64,000 bases of DNA from positions 149,434,861-149,498,860 of the forward strand of contig NC_133122.1 of the NCBI RefSeq assembly GCF_033568475.1, written 5' to 3'. The translations under genes were made by a program, and so were the position numbers. This document shows, one piece after another, positions 12,004 through 23,384 of this stretch (position 1 is its first letter; each line of letters begins with the position of its first letter). The notes below the pieces were generated by a model that worked only from the letters and a program-made list of their open reading frames with translations, was not told the DNA's origin and did not search any database. The DNA is from Henckelia pumila. Taxonomy: Eukaryota > Streptophyta > Magnoliopsida > Lamiales > Gesneriaceae.

Positions 12004-12308
12004 GGGAAAATTTCGTTTTTGGTTTTGTATGTTTGACACTTTGCGATTTTGGTCCTTTATATTTTGAGATTTCATTTTTAGTCCGCTATCTTTATTTTTT
12101 TGACAATTAATTTTAGTTTTTTTTCGATGTGGTACCAATGCAGTGTTGAAGTAGAACTGACGTGTATAGTGTCATGTAAGCATTTTCGAAGAAAAAGAAT
12201 TGAAATTGCCAAAAATCAGAACTTGCAGGACTAAAACTGAAATATGAAAACGTAAAGGATCAAAATCGCAAAGTGACAAACATACAAGAGCAAAATTGCA
12301 GTTTTCCC
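12004..12308. mobile_element. Foldback MITE, about 305 bp
   Basis: The left arm starts GGGAAAATTTCG and contains TTGTATGTTTG and CACTTTGCGATTTTGG. The right arm is its inverse and ends TTTTCCC, with CAAACATACAAG and AAAATCGCAAAGTG. Arms are about 110 bp at high but imperfect identity, around a centre with CGATGTGGTACCAATG. No coding sequence. Target-site duplication not clear. Confidence 0.8.
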
Positions 12309-12747
12309 AAATATTTATTTATAGTATCTTGTTAATGGTTTGAAATTTTGATTTTACATTTCGATACTTAAAAAACTTATAATATTCCGTAATAAATATT
12401 TTGGTGATAATTTAAAATGTTAAATTATATTATATATGAGTGTATAAAAGTTTCACATGGAATCCATAAAATTCAAATTATATTTCATTACAAATATTTA
12501 TTTTTTTAAATAAATTTTATATTTTTCTTAAAATTTTTATTTCTAGTATTTTTTTACATAAGTCGTGCATTTGTAGAAATTTTGGCATCTGGTATTTTGT
12601 TTTTATTGATCTATAAATTTTTTAGCATTCTCACAAGATAAATTAATTTTGATGCAAAATATCTAAAAGCTAATAATAATTATATAAGTACATTGTTGAT
12701 TGTGATTGCACCCAAATTTAGAAAATTGAAAGAGATAAATGTTATAC
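12309..12747. other. AT-rich intergenic sequence
   Basis: Nothing recognised between two foldback MITEs. Confidence 0.5.
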
Positions 12748-13072
12748 AGGGAAAATATTTTTTTTGGTTTATTAACTTGTCCATTTTGTCGTTTTGGTTC
12801 ATTAACTTTTAAATTTTGGTTTTGATATACTAACTTTTAGTTATCAGGTATTTTGATCTAACTGCTGATGTGACACCGAAAAATGCTGACGTGACATCGA
12901 AAAATGATGACGTGACACCGAAAAATGCTGACATGTCTAACTGTCAAGTCAGCAATTGAACCAAAATCACTGAAAATTAAAAGTTAGTGTACCAAAACCA
13001 AATTTTGAAAAGTTGATGAACCAAAATTAAAAAATGGACAACTTATTGGACCAAAAAAAAAACATTTTTCCT
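12748..13072. mobile_element. Foldback MITE with internal 21-bp tandem repeats
   Basis: Ends are AGGGAAAAT and ATTTTTCCT. Inner arm blocks match in inverse order (TTTTGGTTCATTAACTTTT against AAAAGTTGATGAACCAAAAT). In the centre, 21-bp units GCTGACGTGACACCGAAAAAT run at 12864-12884, 12885-12905 and 12906-12926, then a partial unit. No coding sequence. Confidence 0.8.
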
Positions 13073-13999
13073 TATATATACATGTGTGGGATACTATTTT
13101 TATTTTACTAAAAATTGAGCTTATATTAGAAGTATTTTTTTTTTCCAAACATTCATATTTTATTTTGTATTAGTTGTGAAATTTTATTTACAAACACTCA
13201 CTAATTTTGTTTCTCACTTAAATAGAAGCGCTCTTCTAAATGCTCTTGTTTCACCAGGTTTCTATATAACAAATGGTGTCCTTATCGTGACTTTTCTTTC
13301 TTTCTTTTTCTTTTCTTTTTTAAATAAAACCTTTTTTTTTCTTGATTACATATTTTCATTTGATAGACAATTCAATGATGGACATGCTAGTGGTATTTTT
13401 CTACTATTATTATTCAAGTGGCACTAAGTTAAAAGATCAAACTATATTCTTGCTATACTTCCGATCCACAAATACATACCAATAACTAATGAATACATAG
13501 ACAAGCTAACAAAACAAATATAGTTTTGATGTGGTACGGTGAACACCTACGCTGTATATATACTTAACAGTTGAAGTGATTTTCTATACATCTCATAAGT
13601 GGATGTCTCGCAAGTCGGCTTCATATATATAAGTGTTCACTGATAATGTTCATTATATCAAAACTATTTATCTTTATCTCTTGTTATATATTTATATATT
13701 TATTTATATATATATTTATATCTATTTGTGTGAACTTACGTATGGATTAATGCCTAGTGGGCGGAGAAAGAGAGTCCACTATAAGATATTGGGGATTGGA
13801 ACAAGTATTTTGAGCCTCATATGTTGGTAGGGTTTCAAGTTCCATAATAGGAGTCAATGGAGAATATAATAAAAATATGTATGTATGTGAGTGTGTCTAT
13901 GAAAGAGAAATTTCTGCATGAAGTTTCCATTTCTTCGTGCATATATGGTCAATGTTCTACTTGAAGCCAGCAAGAGTTTGAAAAGATTCAATTATAATG
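13073..13999. other. Intergenic sequence, nothing recognised
   Basis: T-rich and TA-rich stretches (for example 13690-13725). Open frames here are short and without motif. Confidence 0.5.
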
Positions 14000-14040
14000 T
14001 GTTAATTGTCCCACATTGGTTGAATAAAGTTTTTGAGAGT

Positions 14041-14081
<41 letters not shown>

Positions 14082-14506
14082 TTTTGCTATGCTGCCCACC
14101 TCCCGTGCCCACCTCCATCCCACTTATGAGTCCATTGGATGATTGCCACCTCATAGGTGGGCACGGGAGGTGGACAGCATAGCAAAACTATATATATATA
14201 TACTTGGACTATACTCCTCCCTTAACTAGTTTTTGGGTCAGAGTTAAGTTCAAGTCCATTATCTTAACATGATATAAAAGAGACCAGGTTCTGTCATTAT
14301 ATATGTGTTGGACTACCTATAGTAGGGTCATCCGTTTGTAAACTTCACGCTTTAAATGTTAATTCCTGGATATGAGAGAGGTGTGTTAGTTGTCTTACAT
14401 CGGTTGGATAAAATCCTTGGGAGTTACATATATATGTACTTGGACTATACTCACCCCTTAAGCTAGATTTTGGGGCGGAGTTAAGCTCAAATTCATAAAT
14501 TTAACA
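14000..14506 (+). mobile_element. TRIM-like element with a MITE in its first LTR
   Basis: Two direct terminal repeats share TGTTAATTGTCCCACATTGG / TGTTAGTTGTCTTACATCGG, a CTTGGACTATACTC block and a TTAACA end: 14000-14269 (enlarged by a TA run and a MITE) and 14384-14506 (123 bp). The internal part is only 114 bp. It starts TGATATAAAAGAG, a weak primer-binding-site match, and ends in a purine-rich GAGAGAGGTG. Flanks TAATG (13995-13999) and TAATA (14507-14511) fit a 5-bp target-site duplication with one change. The short LTRs, tiny interior and lack of genes define a TRIM (terminal-repeat retrotransposon in miniature). Confidence 0.75.
14081..14188. mobile_element. Short MITE with 34-bp terminal inverted repeats
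   Basis: The left arm (14081-14114) and right arm (14155-14188) are inverse over 34 bp with one mismatch; the left starts GTTTTGCTATGCTGCCCACC. A 40-bp centre separates them. TATATA sequence flanks both sides, so insertion was into a TA run or the element duplicates TA. It lies inside the first LTR of the TRIM-like element. Confidence 0.85.
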
Positions 14507-14643
14507 TAATAGGGTCTTGCTCTTATCAAGTGCTTCACAATCTAAAGACCTCCGATTCTATCCACCATATGCATGAAATTTTATGTGCCTACCATAAGCT
14601 AGCTTTAGAAACAAATAATTTAAATTCCTATTAACAAGGAAAT

Positions 14644-14813
14644 GGCAAAAACTTCTATGAGACAGTCTCAAGGGTCATTTTTATGAGACGGATCTCTTAT
14701 ATGAGTTATCCATTAAAAAGTATTATATTTTATGTCAAAAGTATTACTTATTATTATAAATATGGGTAGGGTTGATCCGTCTCACGAATGAGACCGTTTC
14801 ACATGAGTGTTAC
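14644..14813. mobile_element. MITE-like repeat of the GAGAC(G)GTCTCA type
   Basis: Contains GAGACAGTCTCA near 14659, GAGACGGATCTC near 14686, TTGATCCGTCTCAC near 14772 and GAGACCGTTTCAC near 14789. This order of phrases, around a centre with AAAAAGTATTAT and AAAGTATTACTTATT, is a repeat I recognise from many eudicot intergenic regions. Related, more decayed copies lie near 16330, 42360-42490, 44245-44340 and 58775-58955. Confidence 0.6.
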
Positions 14814-17229
14814 TCCAAGAAAATTACCCTAGCTAGGTGTTCCTTGGAAAGAAGTTTGATTTGATAAATTGACCTATTATAAGAATCTATCAAGCTAATT
14901 CAACAAATCGTAAACCAGTAGTACTGGTGTAAGAAAAATAGCAAATGGGTCTCATGGTCCGAAAATAGTTCACTTGAACTTTACAACATAAGTTTATTTA
15001 AAATAATATTTTAACTTAAATTCAAATCCTAAAAGTAATTTATCTCAAATTAACTGGATATTACATTTAAAAATATATGTGGACGATATTTATCATTGTT
15101 TAATCAGCTCACTTGTGTATAGATTTACTTGACTAAATGTGACAAATAAATAAATTTTTTTGTCAATTTTTTTTTTTCGATTTCGAGGTTTTGTTCGATT
15201 AAGTACGTAATCAGTGTTTATATTAGTTTTTCCAAAGTATATTTAAAGTTTTTGTGTTTTACTCTTATTTCACTATAATGTTGATTTGGTGTCAGAAAAT
15301 GATGATAAAATATCTGGAAAAAAATGTTATAACATAAAAAAAAATTGCTCATGTAAGAATCGAAAATTGTAGACGCATCGTTGCCACACAACAATTACCA
15401 TCATTCCAAAATAACCAAAATGTAAAAATCAATGTACTAAGGACACAGTTTGACGAGTTAATAGACAGAAACCTAAAATATGATAAATAATTAACAAAAA
15501 ATTTATTTTCCCAAACTTTTAAGTCCATATGATATATTTTTTTGTATCTTCGATAAAGATAAAAATAAAAAATAAAAAAAAAATCACAGAGTAAAAGTAA
15601 TGCTAAAGAATAAAAATTAAATATTTTTATATATTCCGTATTTGGAAACGTTGTCGTTAATATTTATACTTTACATTAGTAAAATTCCACTTTTGGTAGG
15701 TTGTCCCTTAAAATGTCATCTCTTTATTTTCTTTAACAGATCATGCTCCAGTGTCGTAATAATTCATTTTTAAAATTCTCTAGCTCAAAAAAATAAGGTT
15801 ATTTAATTAGTCTGGTACATATAAAAATATTATTGTGTACTTAAATTAATTTAAAACTTGAATGATTGGTATCCATTTTTTTAAAATAATGTATGTTGTT
15901 GCTACTTGCTAGCTAGCTATCTAATAATATTAAACTATTATTCTTTGATCAACAAGAATAAAATATCATAGAGATTTCCCAACTTTTCCCCAATTAGGAA
16001 ACCTCAATGTGACAAGGTGGGACCATACCAGAAACCATTTTTTAAAAATAATAATAATCATATTCAAATATCTCAAAATAAAATTAGGGTGTTATCAACT
16101 CTCAGGTCTCAGCCTTGTTCTCACAATAATTTTATCGTTACGCATCTATTAAATGACAAGTATGTAATTAAATTTTTTTTTGGGACTGTCTTATTATTAA
16201 ATTTTATGAGATAAATATTTTATTCGATTCGATTTATGAAAAATATTATTTTTTTCTAAAAAAATATTATTACTTTTCATTATATATATATATATATATG
16301 AATCGAGTAGACTTGTATCCACTATCCTTTGAGACCGTCTCACAAAACGACTAATTATGTAATATGTTACATTTTTTTCTTTACTTATCTAAAACTGAGT
16401 AGGGTTAATCATCTCTAGTTGACATTAAATACCTACTTAATTAATGCATTGATAAAAATAAATTTAATTTTAAGACATATCAGCGTGTCAATTCTTTACT
16501 TGATTTTTGGGTTTATCCTGAATATATAGTTCAGTTTCTACATTTTGTAGCCCTTTTATTTATTTATTTATTTATTTTTAACATTAATTCTGTGTTGAAA
16601 AATGCAAAACTATTTGTTGAATAAATTAAATAAATATAAAACAAAAAATTTATTTATAGACTTTGATTTGATAATATTAATTTTATTAATATGTTTGAAA
16701 AAAAACAAGCCTATATATCTAGATGAAGATAGTATATATTTTAAATAATAAATAATTATCCTCCTTAAATTATAATCTTAAAAAATTACAATTTTCATTC
16801 AATATATTTAACATTTTGAAATTTCGACAATCAGTGTCGCTAAAATTGAGTTTTAGTCACATATCTTTTAATTTTTATTTTTTGTTTGTTTGTTTTTGAG
16901 AGTGCACACTGATATAACACTATATATATGAGAGTTATGCCCACCTCAAAAAAATGACCAAAGTTGGGAAAAAAACAAAACTATTGAACTAAGATTGATT
17001 AAAATTTAATAGTATAGAGAGATCAAAATAATATACATTGTAATTTTTTTCATTTATATTAATAAAAAATTTAAAATAAGATATTCAAATTTCTTAATTT
17101 TAATATATTCTCTAAAATTTTACATAAAAATTAAGAAACGAAAAATTTGTATACAGAACTAATATAATTTATGTACACAAAATTATAAATAAATATCGCA
17201 CATACTAATATTAATAGAGCCCTCAAGAG
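14814..17229. other. Intergenic sequence without a gene
   Basis: AT-rich. Seen: a GAGACCGTCTCAC repeat remnant near 16330; a (TA)n run at about 16281-16300; (TTTA)n near 16558-16578; a single MITE-like arm near 16920-16950 (TATATATATGAGAGTTATGCCC). No supported coding region. Confidence 0.5.
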
Positions 17230-17918
17230 TAGGGATGACAATTTTCTCCGAATCCGATGGAGAATCCGATACCCAACCCAAATGGATGAGGATATGGAGG
17301 CGTTTTTTGGATCCGATTAAAAAAATGGGTAAATAGGTATGAGGACCTCGTATATGGGTATAAAGGCGGATGTAGTGATATCCTACCCATATCCGACCCG
17401 ATACCCGATTAAATATAATATAAATATAAATATATATTTATTTATTAATTTATATAAAATAAATGTTGATTTAATTTTTTTTGTTGAATTATGTTAGTTG
17501 GATTGAACAATGAAAATTATTAATATAAATCTAAGGCTATTATATAGGATAATAATGTTGAGATAAATTATTTACAATATTTTGTTATTTCTTATAATTC
17601 TTAGGTTATTAGGTTATTGATTTCTTTTATCTTTAATTTTTTTTTCTTATTTTTCTCTTATAAATTTGATATAAAATCTGATAAATAAGCATATTTTTTA
17701 TCAAAATAATTCAAATTTGAATAAATGTATTTGTATAAGATAAATAGATAAATGGGGGATGAGTAGGGTATGGATATCCGATACTCCGACGGGTATATGG
17801 ATGAGGATGAAATTAAATACCCGACAGGTATTTATATGAGTATGGGGATGGATTTAATAAATGGGTATGAGGATGGAAACATGATATCCTACTCATACTC
17901 GACTCATTGTCATTTCTA
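17230..17918. mobile_element. Non-autonomous hAT-like element
   Basis: Short terminal inverted repeats TAGGGATGACAAT (left) and ATTGTCATTTCTA (right, inverse with two changes). The flanks CTCAAGAG (17222-17229) and CTCAAAAG (17919-17926) are an 8-bp target-site duplication with one mismatch, the size expected for hAT. Subterminal regions are full of repeated GGGTAT/ATACCC and GATGAGGAT phrases. The 689-bp element has no transposase. Confidence 0.82.
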
Positions 17919-17926
17919 CTCAAAAG

Positions 17927-18734
17927 TGAAGGGTGCTATGTCATTATACGTAGTGTCCGTGTTCCGAGTCCGAGTCCAAGTCCAAGTCCAAGTCCGGATC
18001 AAGATGTGAAACCCGTGAATTTACTGTAGCTAAAAGATGTGAGACACAACCGAACCATTTCGGGGTCCAATTTTCGTCACATTTCGTTTGAGATTCAAAA
18101 TCCGTGATTATAAACAAAAATGTGTGATTACTTGACTATAATTGGTAGAGATAAATTTATTAACGCACCGAGTCAACCATTTCGTTTCAAGTTTTCTACA
18201 AATAATTAATACGAATGGTTTTTTTTTAACATATAATGTTAATGGGATATGAGTCACAACTTGAAAATTGAAATAATACTAATAAAGACCTATATTCATA
18301 TTTTTGTCAACTCCATTTTCTCATCTTTTTTATCTGTCTTTGAGACATCATTTCAACAAGTCAAAACTGTCTGACCTTCAATTATGAAATCTCTATAGGG
18401 TTGAGGTATGAGACATTGGCAGCATGTGTAGCTGTGATGATCATTCTCAAAGTAATCTGATGACCTGAGGTTAGTTAATCAATTGGATATATATCTATAT
18501 GACTATATATATATTTGTGTGTGTGTATGACCCACCATCTCTTTTACTTGTGGGAATCAATTGTTGTAACATGCATGATGATTTTGACTCCTCACTCCCC
18601 ACACACGTATATATTATATATAATATAATATAATATACACACACGTCTGCAATTATATGGAACATATGTTAATATTTTAGGTCACGGTTGGATTGGTAAA
18701 TTCAAAATGACGAATTTTAGTTGTGATTTGGGTC
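17927..18734. other. Intergenic sequence
   Basis: Contains a run of AGTCCG/AAGTCC hexamers (about 17960-18000) and TA-rich tracts near 18480-18650. No gene recognised. Confidence 0.5.
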
Positions 18735-18990
18735 GATTAATTCAACTATTTGGTTGATGTCCCGACATGTATTGGAACAACATAGAAACATAAAGTTAAA
18801 GTTGAGACTAGAGTAGATACTCTATCTCCTTAAGACGATTTGTCACACACACGCTGCTTATGAAATATGCAATTGTTTTTTAAAATACAACGATATTCTT
18901 TTTGTAATGGGGTACTCCAAATTACAAAATGTGACGAAGTTTAAGATTGTTTTTTGAACCTCAAAAAATGTTGAACGAAATTCTGATAGG
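18735..18990 (-). repeat. Repeat shared with 39800-40065, possibly a short LTR
   Basis: About 260 bp matching the other copy throughout: TTGGTTGATGTCC, CTTAAGACGAT, CTCCAAATTACAAAAT, TTTTTTGAACC and ATGTTGAACGAAATTCTG occur in the same order. The other copy lies just upstream of a Copia gag; this one lies just downstream of a Copia RNase H. That placement suggests LTR sequence, but no clean termini or duplication were seen. Confidence 0.55.
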
Positions 18991-19129
18991 AATCAATAAG
19001 TGTAGAAACATTTGGGAAATATATTTTTCATATATCTCAAAATAAAGATACAATGTATATTTATATACAATCTCACGAGATAGAGATAAGGAAGCAAATA
19101 AATGAAAAGATACAAAAAATATACACAAG

Positions 19130-19640
19130 ATTTATAAAGATGCCCCCACAAGATGGTGGATGCTGAGAGACACCAATCTTGGAGCAAAGTAGACGAAGAT
19201 GTGAACTAGCAAGCGGCTTTGTCAGTGCATCAGCAAGCTGGTCAGAGAAGGATACATGAGAGACACGAACTTTACGACGTTGAACCAACTCACAAACAAA
19301 ATGATAATTCAGAGCAATATGCTTTATGCGAGAGTGAAAAACTGGATTAGCACAGAGATAAGTAGCCCCAACAATGTCACAGTAGATAGAGGCTAGAGAT
19401 GAGAGAGTAGTGAGACCGAGTTCATCAAGCAGTGAACGAACCCATTGTAGTTCCGCAGCAGTGGAAGCAATGGAACGATATTCAGCCTCAGTATAAGAAC
19501 GAGCAACAGAGCCTTGCTTGCGTGAGCACTAGGAGACATGATTTGGACCCAAAAAACAATATACACACCAGTAGAGGTGCGATCATCAACATCACCCGCC
19601 CAGTCAACATCACAAAAGGCGTGAAGAGATGGCGAGTTGT
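19130..19640 (-). pseudogene. Copia RNase H
   Basis: The minus-strand frame 19710-19393 has LRYLNGTRSYCLML and CDVDWAGDVDDRTSTGVYIVF (normally DADWAG-D-DRRST-Y). Then a frameshift occurs near 19540. The C-terminal part (19288-19130) has VSFSDQLADALTKPL and LCSKIGVSQHPPSC, the usual end of Copia polyproteins. The region is broken by frameshift but otherwise well preserved. Confidence 0.8.
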
Positions 19641-19739
19641 GGCAGCGAAGCATCAGACAGTAAGAGCGAGTGCCATTAAGATAACGGAGGAGACGCTTGG
19701 TCGCCCCCAATGTAGAGAAGTTGGAGCATGCAAGAATTG

Positions 19740-20700
19740 AAATAGCTTATTAACTGCAAAGGCAATATCCGGACGAGTGAAGGAGAGATACTGCAAACTA
19801 CCAATGATCTGACGACATATGGTAGCATCAGCAGGAGGCGATCCATCCAAGAGGTGCAGAGGAGCAGTCGTGGCAAGGGGCGTGGAGACAGGCTTGGAAT
19901 CAGCCATGTTTGTCTTGTTGAGAATGTCAAGGAGATACTTTTGCTGAGATAAGCAAAGGCCCCCTGAAGTATTAATAACTTCAACATCCAAAAAATAAGA
20001 GAGAGAACCCAAATCATTGATGGAGAACCGAGCACCTAACTGATCAATGAAAATCTGAAGTGCAGTAGCATCATTGCCTGTAAGAATTAAATCATCGACA
20101 TATACTAGGAGATACATGATGACATTACCAGAACGGAAAATAAATAAGGATGTATCAGCCAGAGAGGCAACAACACCAAGACTGATCAGAAACCGATGCA
20201 GGGACATGTACCAGGCCTTGGGTGCCTGTTTAAGACAATAAATCGCTTTGTTTAACTTGTAGACATGCCCCGGAAAATCAGAGTTAACAAAGTTAGGCGG
20301 CTGAGCCATATAAAGACATTCGTCCAGCTAACCCTGGAGGAAAGCATTGTTCACATCCATTTGACGAAGAGACCAACCACTGGAAACAACCAAGGACAAG
20401 AGAATTCGAACATTGGTGGGTTTTGCCACAAGACTAAAGGTGCCAGCAAAGTCAAGACCCGGACGTTGATGAAACCCCTTGGCAACCAGACGAGCCTTGT
20501 AGCGATCAATAGAACCATCAGACTTCCGCTTAATCCGAAAGACCCATTTTTAACCAACAACATTTTGTGCCATATCCGATGGAACAAGTTCCCATGTACC
20601 ATTACAAAAAAGCGCATCAAACTCTTCAGACATGGCAGCACGCCAGTGAGGATCCTTGAGAGCAAGAGTATACGATGTAGGCTCAGACAGGGCAGTGTCA
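19740..20700 (-). pseudogene. Copia reverse transcriptase
   Basis: The best-kept part is open from 20309 to about 19653. It has the VYKLNKAIYCLKQAPKAWY block near 20200-20270 and the catalytic YVDD at 20091-20102, followed by LILTGND. Then come YFLDVEV and the GSLQYLSFTRPDIAFAVN region near 19740-19800. The N-terminal half (20330-20700) is recognisable but broken by stops. The enzyme would copy element RNA into DNA. Confidence 0.85.
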
Positions 20701-20959
20701 TTGATAGCAGTGAGACCGAATCGGGGATTTGGCCGAAAAATATTGTTTTGGAACGGGTGACCATGGTATGAGTGTTGGAATCAGGGGGGGTAGGCGGCGG
20801 GTCGGCAGGAGGGGTTGCGTGAGTGGGGAGTGGCTCGGTGGTTGGTTCGGGGTCGGGCTGTATGGCAAGGGACACAGGGCAAGGGAGAGGTGGAGCTGGT
20901 CATGGGGCAAAGGGTTCAACAGGTAAAGAATCAACGACACATGGGTCCACCACAGGCGA

Positions 20960-21660
20960 TCCAGGCGGCGTACCAGAGCAACGTCCATTGTCAAAACCAC
21001 CACTAGAAAAAGGAAATTCAGACTCAAGAAAGACAACATGACGAGAAACAAAGACTCGACCAGAAGATGGCTCGTAGCAGAGATAAGCGCTCTGCGTAAG
21101 AGAATAGCCAAGGAAGACACAGGGGGATGACCGGTGTGTAAGATTATGAGAAGAGTAGGGACGGAGCCAAGGATAACAGAGACATCCAAAACTTCGAAGC
21201 TTGGATAGGTTAGGTGTCGTGGCAAAGAAACACTAAAAGGAGGATTTATATGAGATGTTGCATTTTGGTAATTGATTTATGAGATAGGTGGCAGTGGAAA
21301 AGGCAAAAAGCCAAAAATGAGTAGGGACTGACGCATGCTGGAGAAGGGCAAGCCCAGTTTTCACAATATGACGATGAAGACGTCCAGAGTAGCCATTATG
21401 TTCAGGAGTTTGAGGGAAAGTGGTGAGATGAGAAATTGCACACTAAGAAAGTCTTTGAGGGCAATAAATTCCCCACCATTGTCAGTATATAGAGTGAGGA
21501 TGGGATGACTAAAGTGCTTCTCAACCAAATATTTGAAACATTTAAAGACAAATAAGACATCCGATTTATGTTTTATGGGATACAACCATATATATTTGCT
21601 ATAATGATCAACAAATATAACATAGTATTTATACCCATCATTTGAGATAATCGGAGAGGT
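20960..21660 (-). pseudogene. Copia integrase core and C-terminal region, frameshifted
   Basis: After the stop the same frame continues with YYVIFVDHYSKYIWLYP (the first catalytic Asp is in VDHYSK) and LYTDNGGEF (the second catalytic Asp). The frame then shifts near 21440. The following region in another frame reads as the Copia SKLRSFGCLCYPW block (about 21160-21230) and the VFLGYS and YEPSSGRVFVSRHVVFLE blocks (about 21010-21130). The integrase would insert cDNA. This copy is broken by at least one stop and one frameshift. Confidence 0.78.
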
Positions 21661-22290
21661 CTAGACATCAGATAATATTAGATCAAGAGGTAATGACAAA
21701 GTAAATGAAAAGTCATGAAATTGAAGTTTGTGACTTTTATTGTATAAACACGAATTACAATGAAAGTGACGAATGGAAGACAAACAGGACACGGACTTAG
21801 ACACAACTAAATAACATAAAACTCGAGCAGACGGATGATCTAAAGGACTATGCCAGGTAGGACGAGAGACGATAGAAGCAGAGAGTTCAAGTGGCAGAGA
21901 GGACGGAGATGCAGACCAGGAGTAGACACCGCCTTTAAGTGGACCCTGATGGATAATAGCCCCCGTGCGAGGATCCTTCACCTGAAAATCAGTGGAAGAG
22001 AAAACAACAATGACATCATTAGTTTTACAAATTTGAGACACAGATAACAGATTTTTTTTAATGGAAGGAACACATAAGGAGTTTGGAAACAAAAGCGTAG
22101 ACGAACTAGAGGGTAGTAGGAGACAATCTGTGTGAGTGATAGGGAGACCACTGCCATCACCAACAACAACACCATCAGATCCAGCATACGGAGTGTGGAA
22201 AGATTGGCGGTGACATGTTTCAGAGATCGGCGGTGACATGATGTGTGGCTCCAAAGTCTAGGAGTCAGTCAGATGATGCAGATGAGTAAA
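21661..22290 (-). pseudogene. Copia protease remnant and GAG-pre-integrase domain
   Basis: Just downstream of gag, a DFGATHHVT phrase (near 22235-22265) matches the retropepsin active site of Copia elements, normally D-S/T-G-A; here serine is replaced by phenylalanine. From 22254 to 21664 the frame is open and carries the GAG-pre-integrase region, including an RPTWHSPLDHPSARVL phrase (normally ...WHRRLGHPS) and SCLYNKSHKLQF (normally C..CQ..K.HKLPF). It ends at a TAG at 21661-21663 where a tryptophan codon is usual. Confidence 0.75.
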
Positions 22291-23043
22291 TAGTATATGC
22301 GGCGGCCGAGGAAGAGGGCGAGCCCGGGGAAACACGTGGGTGACCAGCATGGGGCGCAAAAGACGGAGCTAACGTGAACTGAAAGTCGGGACATCGCCTA
22401 GCAGAGTGACCTTGGCGGTTGCAGAGCTGACAGCGCCCCAGATACGGGCGCGAGAAGCACTGGCCTTATGCCTGGGCGGGCTGGTTGAACACAGGCCTCG
22501 GTGTCCAGGAATCACCTTGATGAGGATGGGCGGTGGAGGCACCAAAAACATGAGAAGGTGGCGGGCAACGACCTTGATGGTTGGAGCGCTGGGTCGAGTG
22601 GGCTATTGTCGGAAGAGCAGAAAGAGAGCCCCGTCGAGCCACAAGATGAGCCTCATGATTGAGAAGCTTTTCATGGAGCTCCTCAAACGAGATGTCAGTG
22701 TCACGGGCTTGAATGGCGTGAGCAAGCTCCTTGTAAACATCATCAAGTTCGTGCAAAACTTTGATTGTAAGATCTTTGATGTCGAGCGGAGCATTCATGA
22801 GGGCCAGTTCATCAGCCTTTCATTTGATGAACTGTATAAATTCAGTGATGGTTTGGGATCCCTTGACCGAATTCCGAAGTTGTGTCTTGAGTTGAGTGAT
22901 GAGACCACGAGAGGGCTTGACATAGGTATTGGAAAGAGTGGTCCAGGCGTCAGCAGCCGTGGTGGAAGTAGCAATAAACGAAATTAAGGAAGGAGATAAG
23001 GATCCAATAAATGATGTTCAGAATCAACTAGTCCGGACGAATC
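22290..23043 (-). pseudogene. Copia gag, 5'-truncated
   Basis: The minus-strand translation shows the UBN2-type gag core of plant Copia elements. AWTTLSNTYVKPSRG is near 22910-22950. A conserved ADELALMNAP...ISFEELHEKLLNHEA region follows at about 22660-22830. The CCHC zinc knuckle CQLCNRQGHSARRC is at about 22393-22434, where C, C, H and C are all kept. An in-frame stop lies near 22820 just before the ADELAL part and another near 22465. The product would coat the RNA in the particle. The N-terminus is missing because LTR C starts at 23044. Confidence 0.8.
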
Positions 23044-23214
23044 TGTAGTAGCCCAATTCTATTTTACAAGATTAAGTTATTTTAAACATGTTAGAAAATG
23101 ACATATAATTTTAAAAGTGTCAAAACATGTTTAAGGAGTCATTATGAAAATAAGTGGAAAATCAGATCCGAAATGTCCAAAAATAGTAGGGTAGGTCCCG
23201 GGGGGTCAAAAATG

Positions 23215-23375
23215 AGTTCGGAAGGACCAAAATAGTTTGGAGCGTGCGGACCAGTTCGGGCCATCCGAACACAGTTCAGACCGTCCAAACTCAGCAGGGT
23301 CCAGGTGTCTATTTGGATCGGACAAGTGGCAGTTCGGACCATCCAAACCCAGTTCGGACCGTCTGAACTCCGCCT
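23215..23375 (+). repeat. Array of TTCGGA-CCG-TCCGAA dyads in LTR C
   Basis: At least five copies of a motif close to GTTCGGACCGTCCGAAC, for example near 23252, 23273, 23332 and 23352. The array ends about 5 bp before the TATA box CCTATAAATAGG. Confidence 0.78.
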
Positions 23376-23384
23376 ATAAATAGG
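23374..23384 (+). promoter_or_regulatory. TATA box of LTR C
   Basis: CTATAAATAGG lies directly after the last dyad, in the expected U3 position. Confidence 0.6.

Larger units (their letters stand above)
19130..23043 (-). mobile_element. Decayed Copia retrotransposon (gag-pol, minus strand)
   Basis: Read on the minus strand from 23043 down, the Copia domain order is complete: gag, zinc knuckle, protease, GAG-pre-integrase, integrase, reverse transcriptase, RNase H. Frames change several times and stops interrupt every section, so it is inactive. The gag 5' part is cut at 23043, where an LTR of another family begins. No LTR pair could be assigned, although the repeat at 18735-18990 sits where a 3' LTR would be. 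Confidence 0.85.

Noticed and set aside
14000-14506. Cassandra-type TRIM with 5S rRNA sequence
   Set aside because: The short LTRs fit a TRIM, but no 5S-like promoter sequence was seen.
20265-22987. Plus-strand frames of 60-193 codons over the Copia element
   Set aside because: Antisense to Copia gag, integrase and reverse transcriptase motifs on the minus strand.
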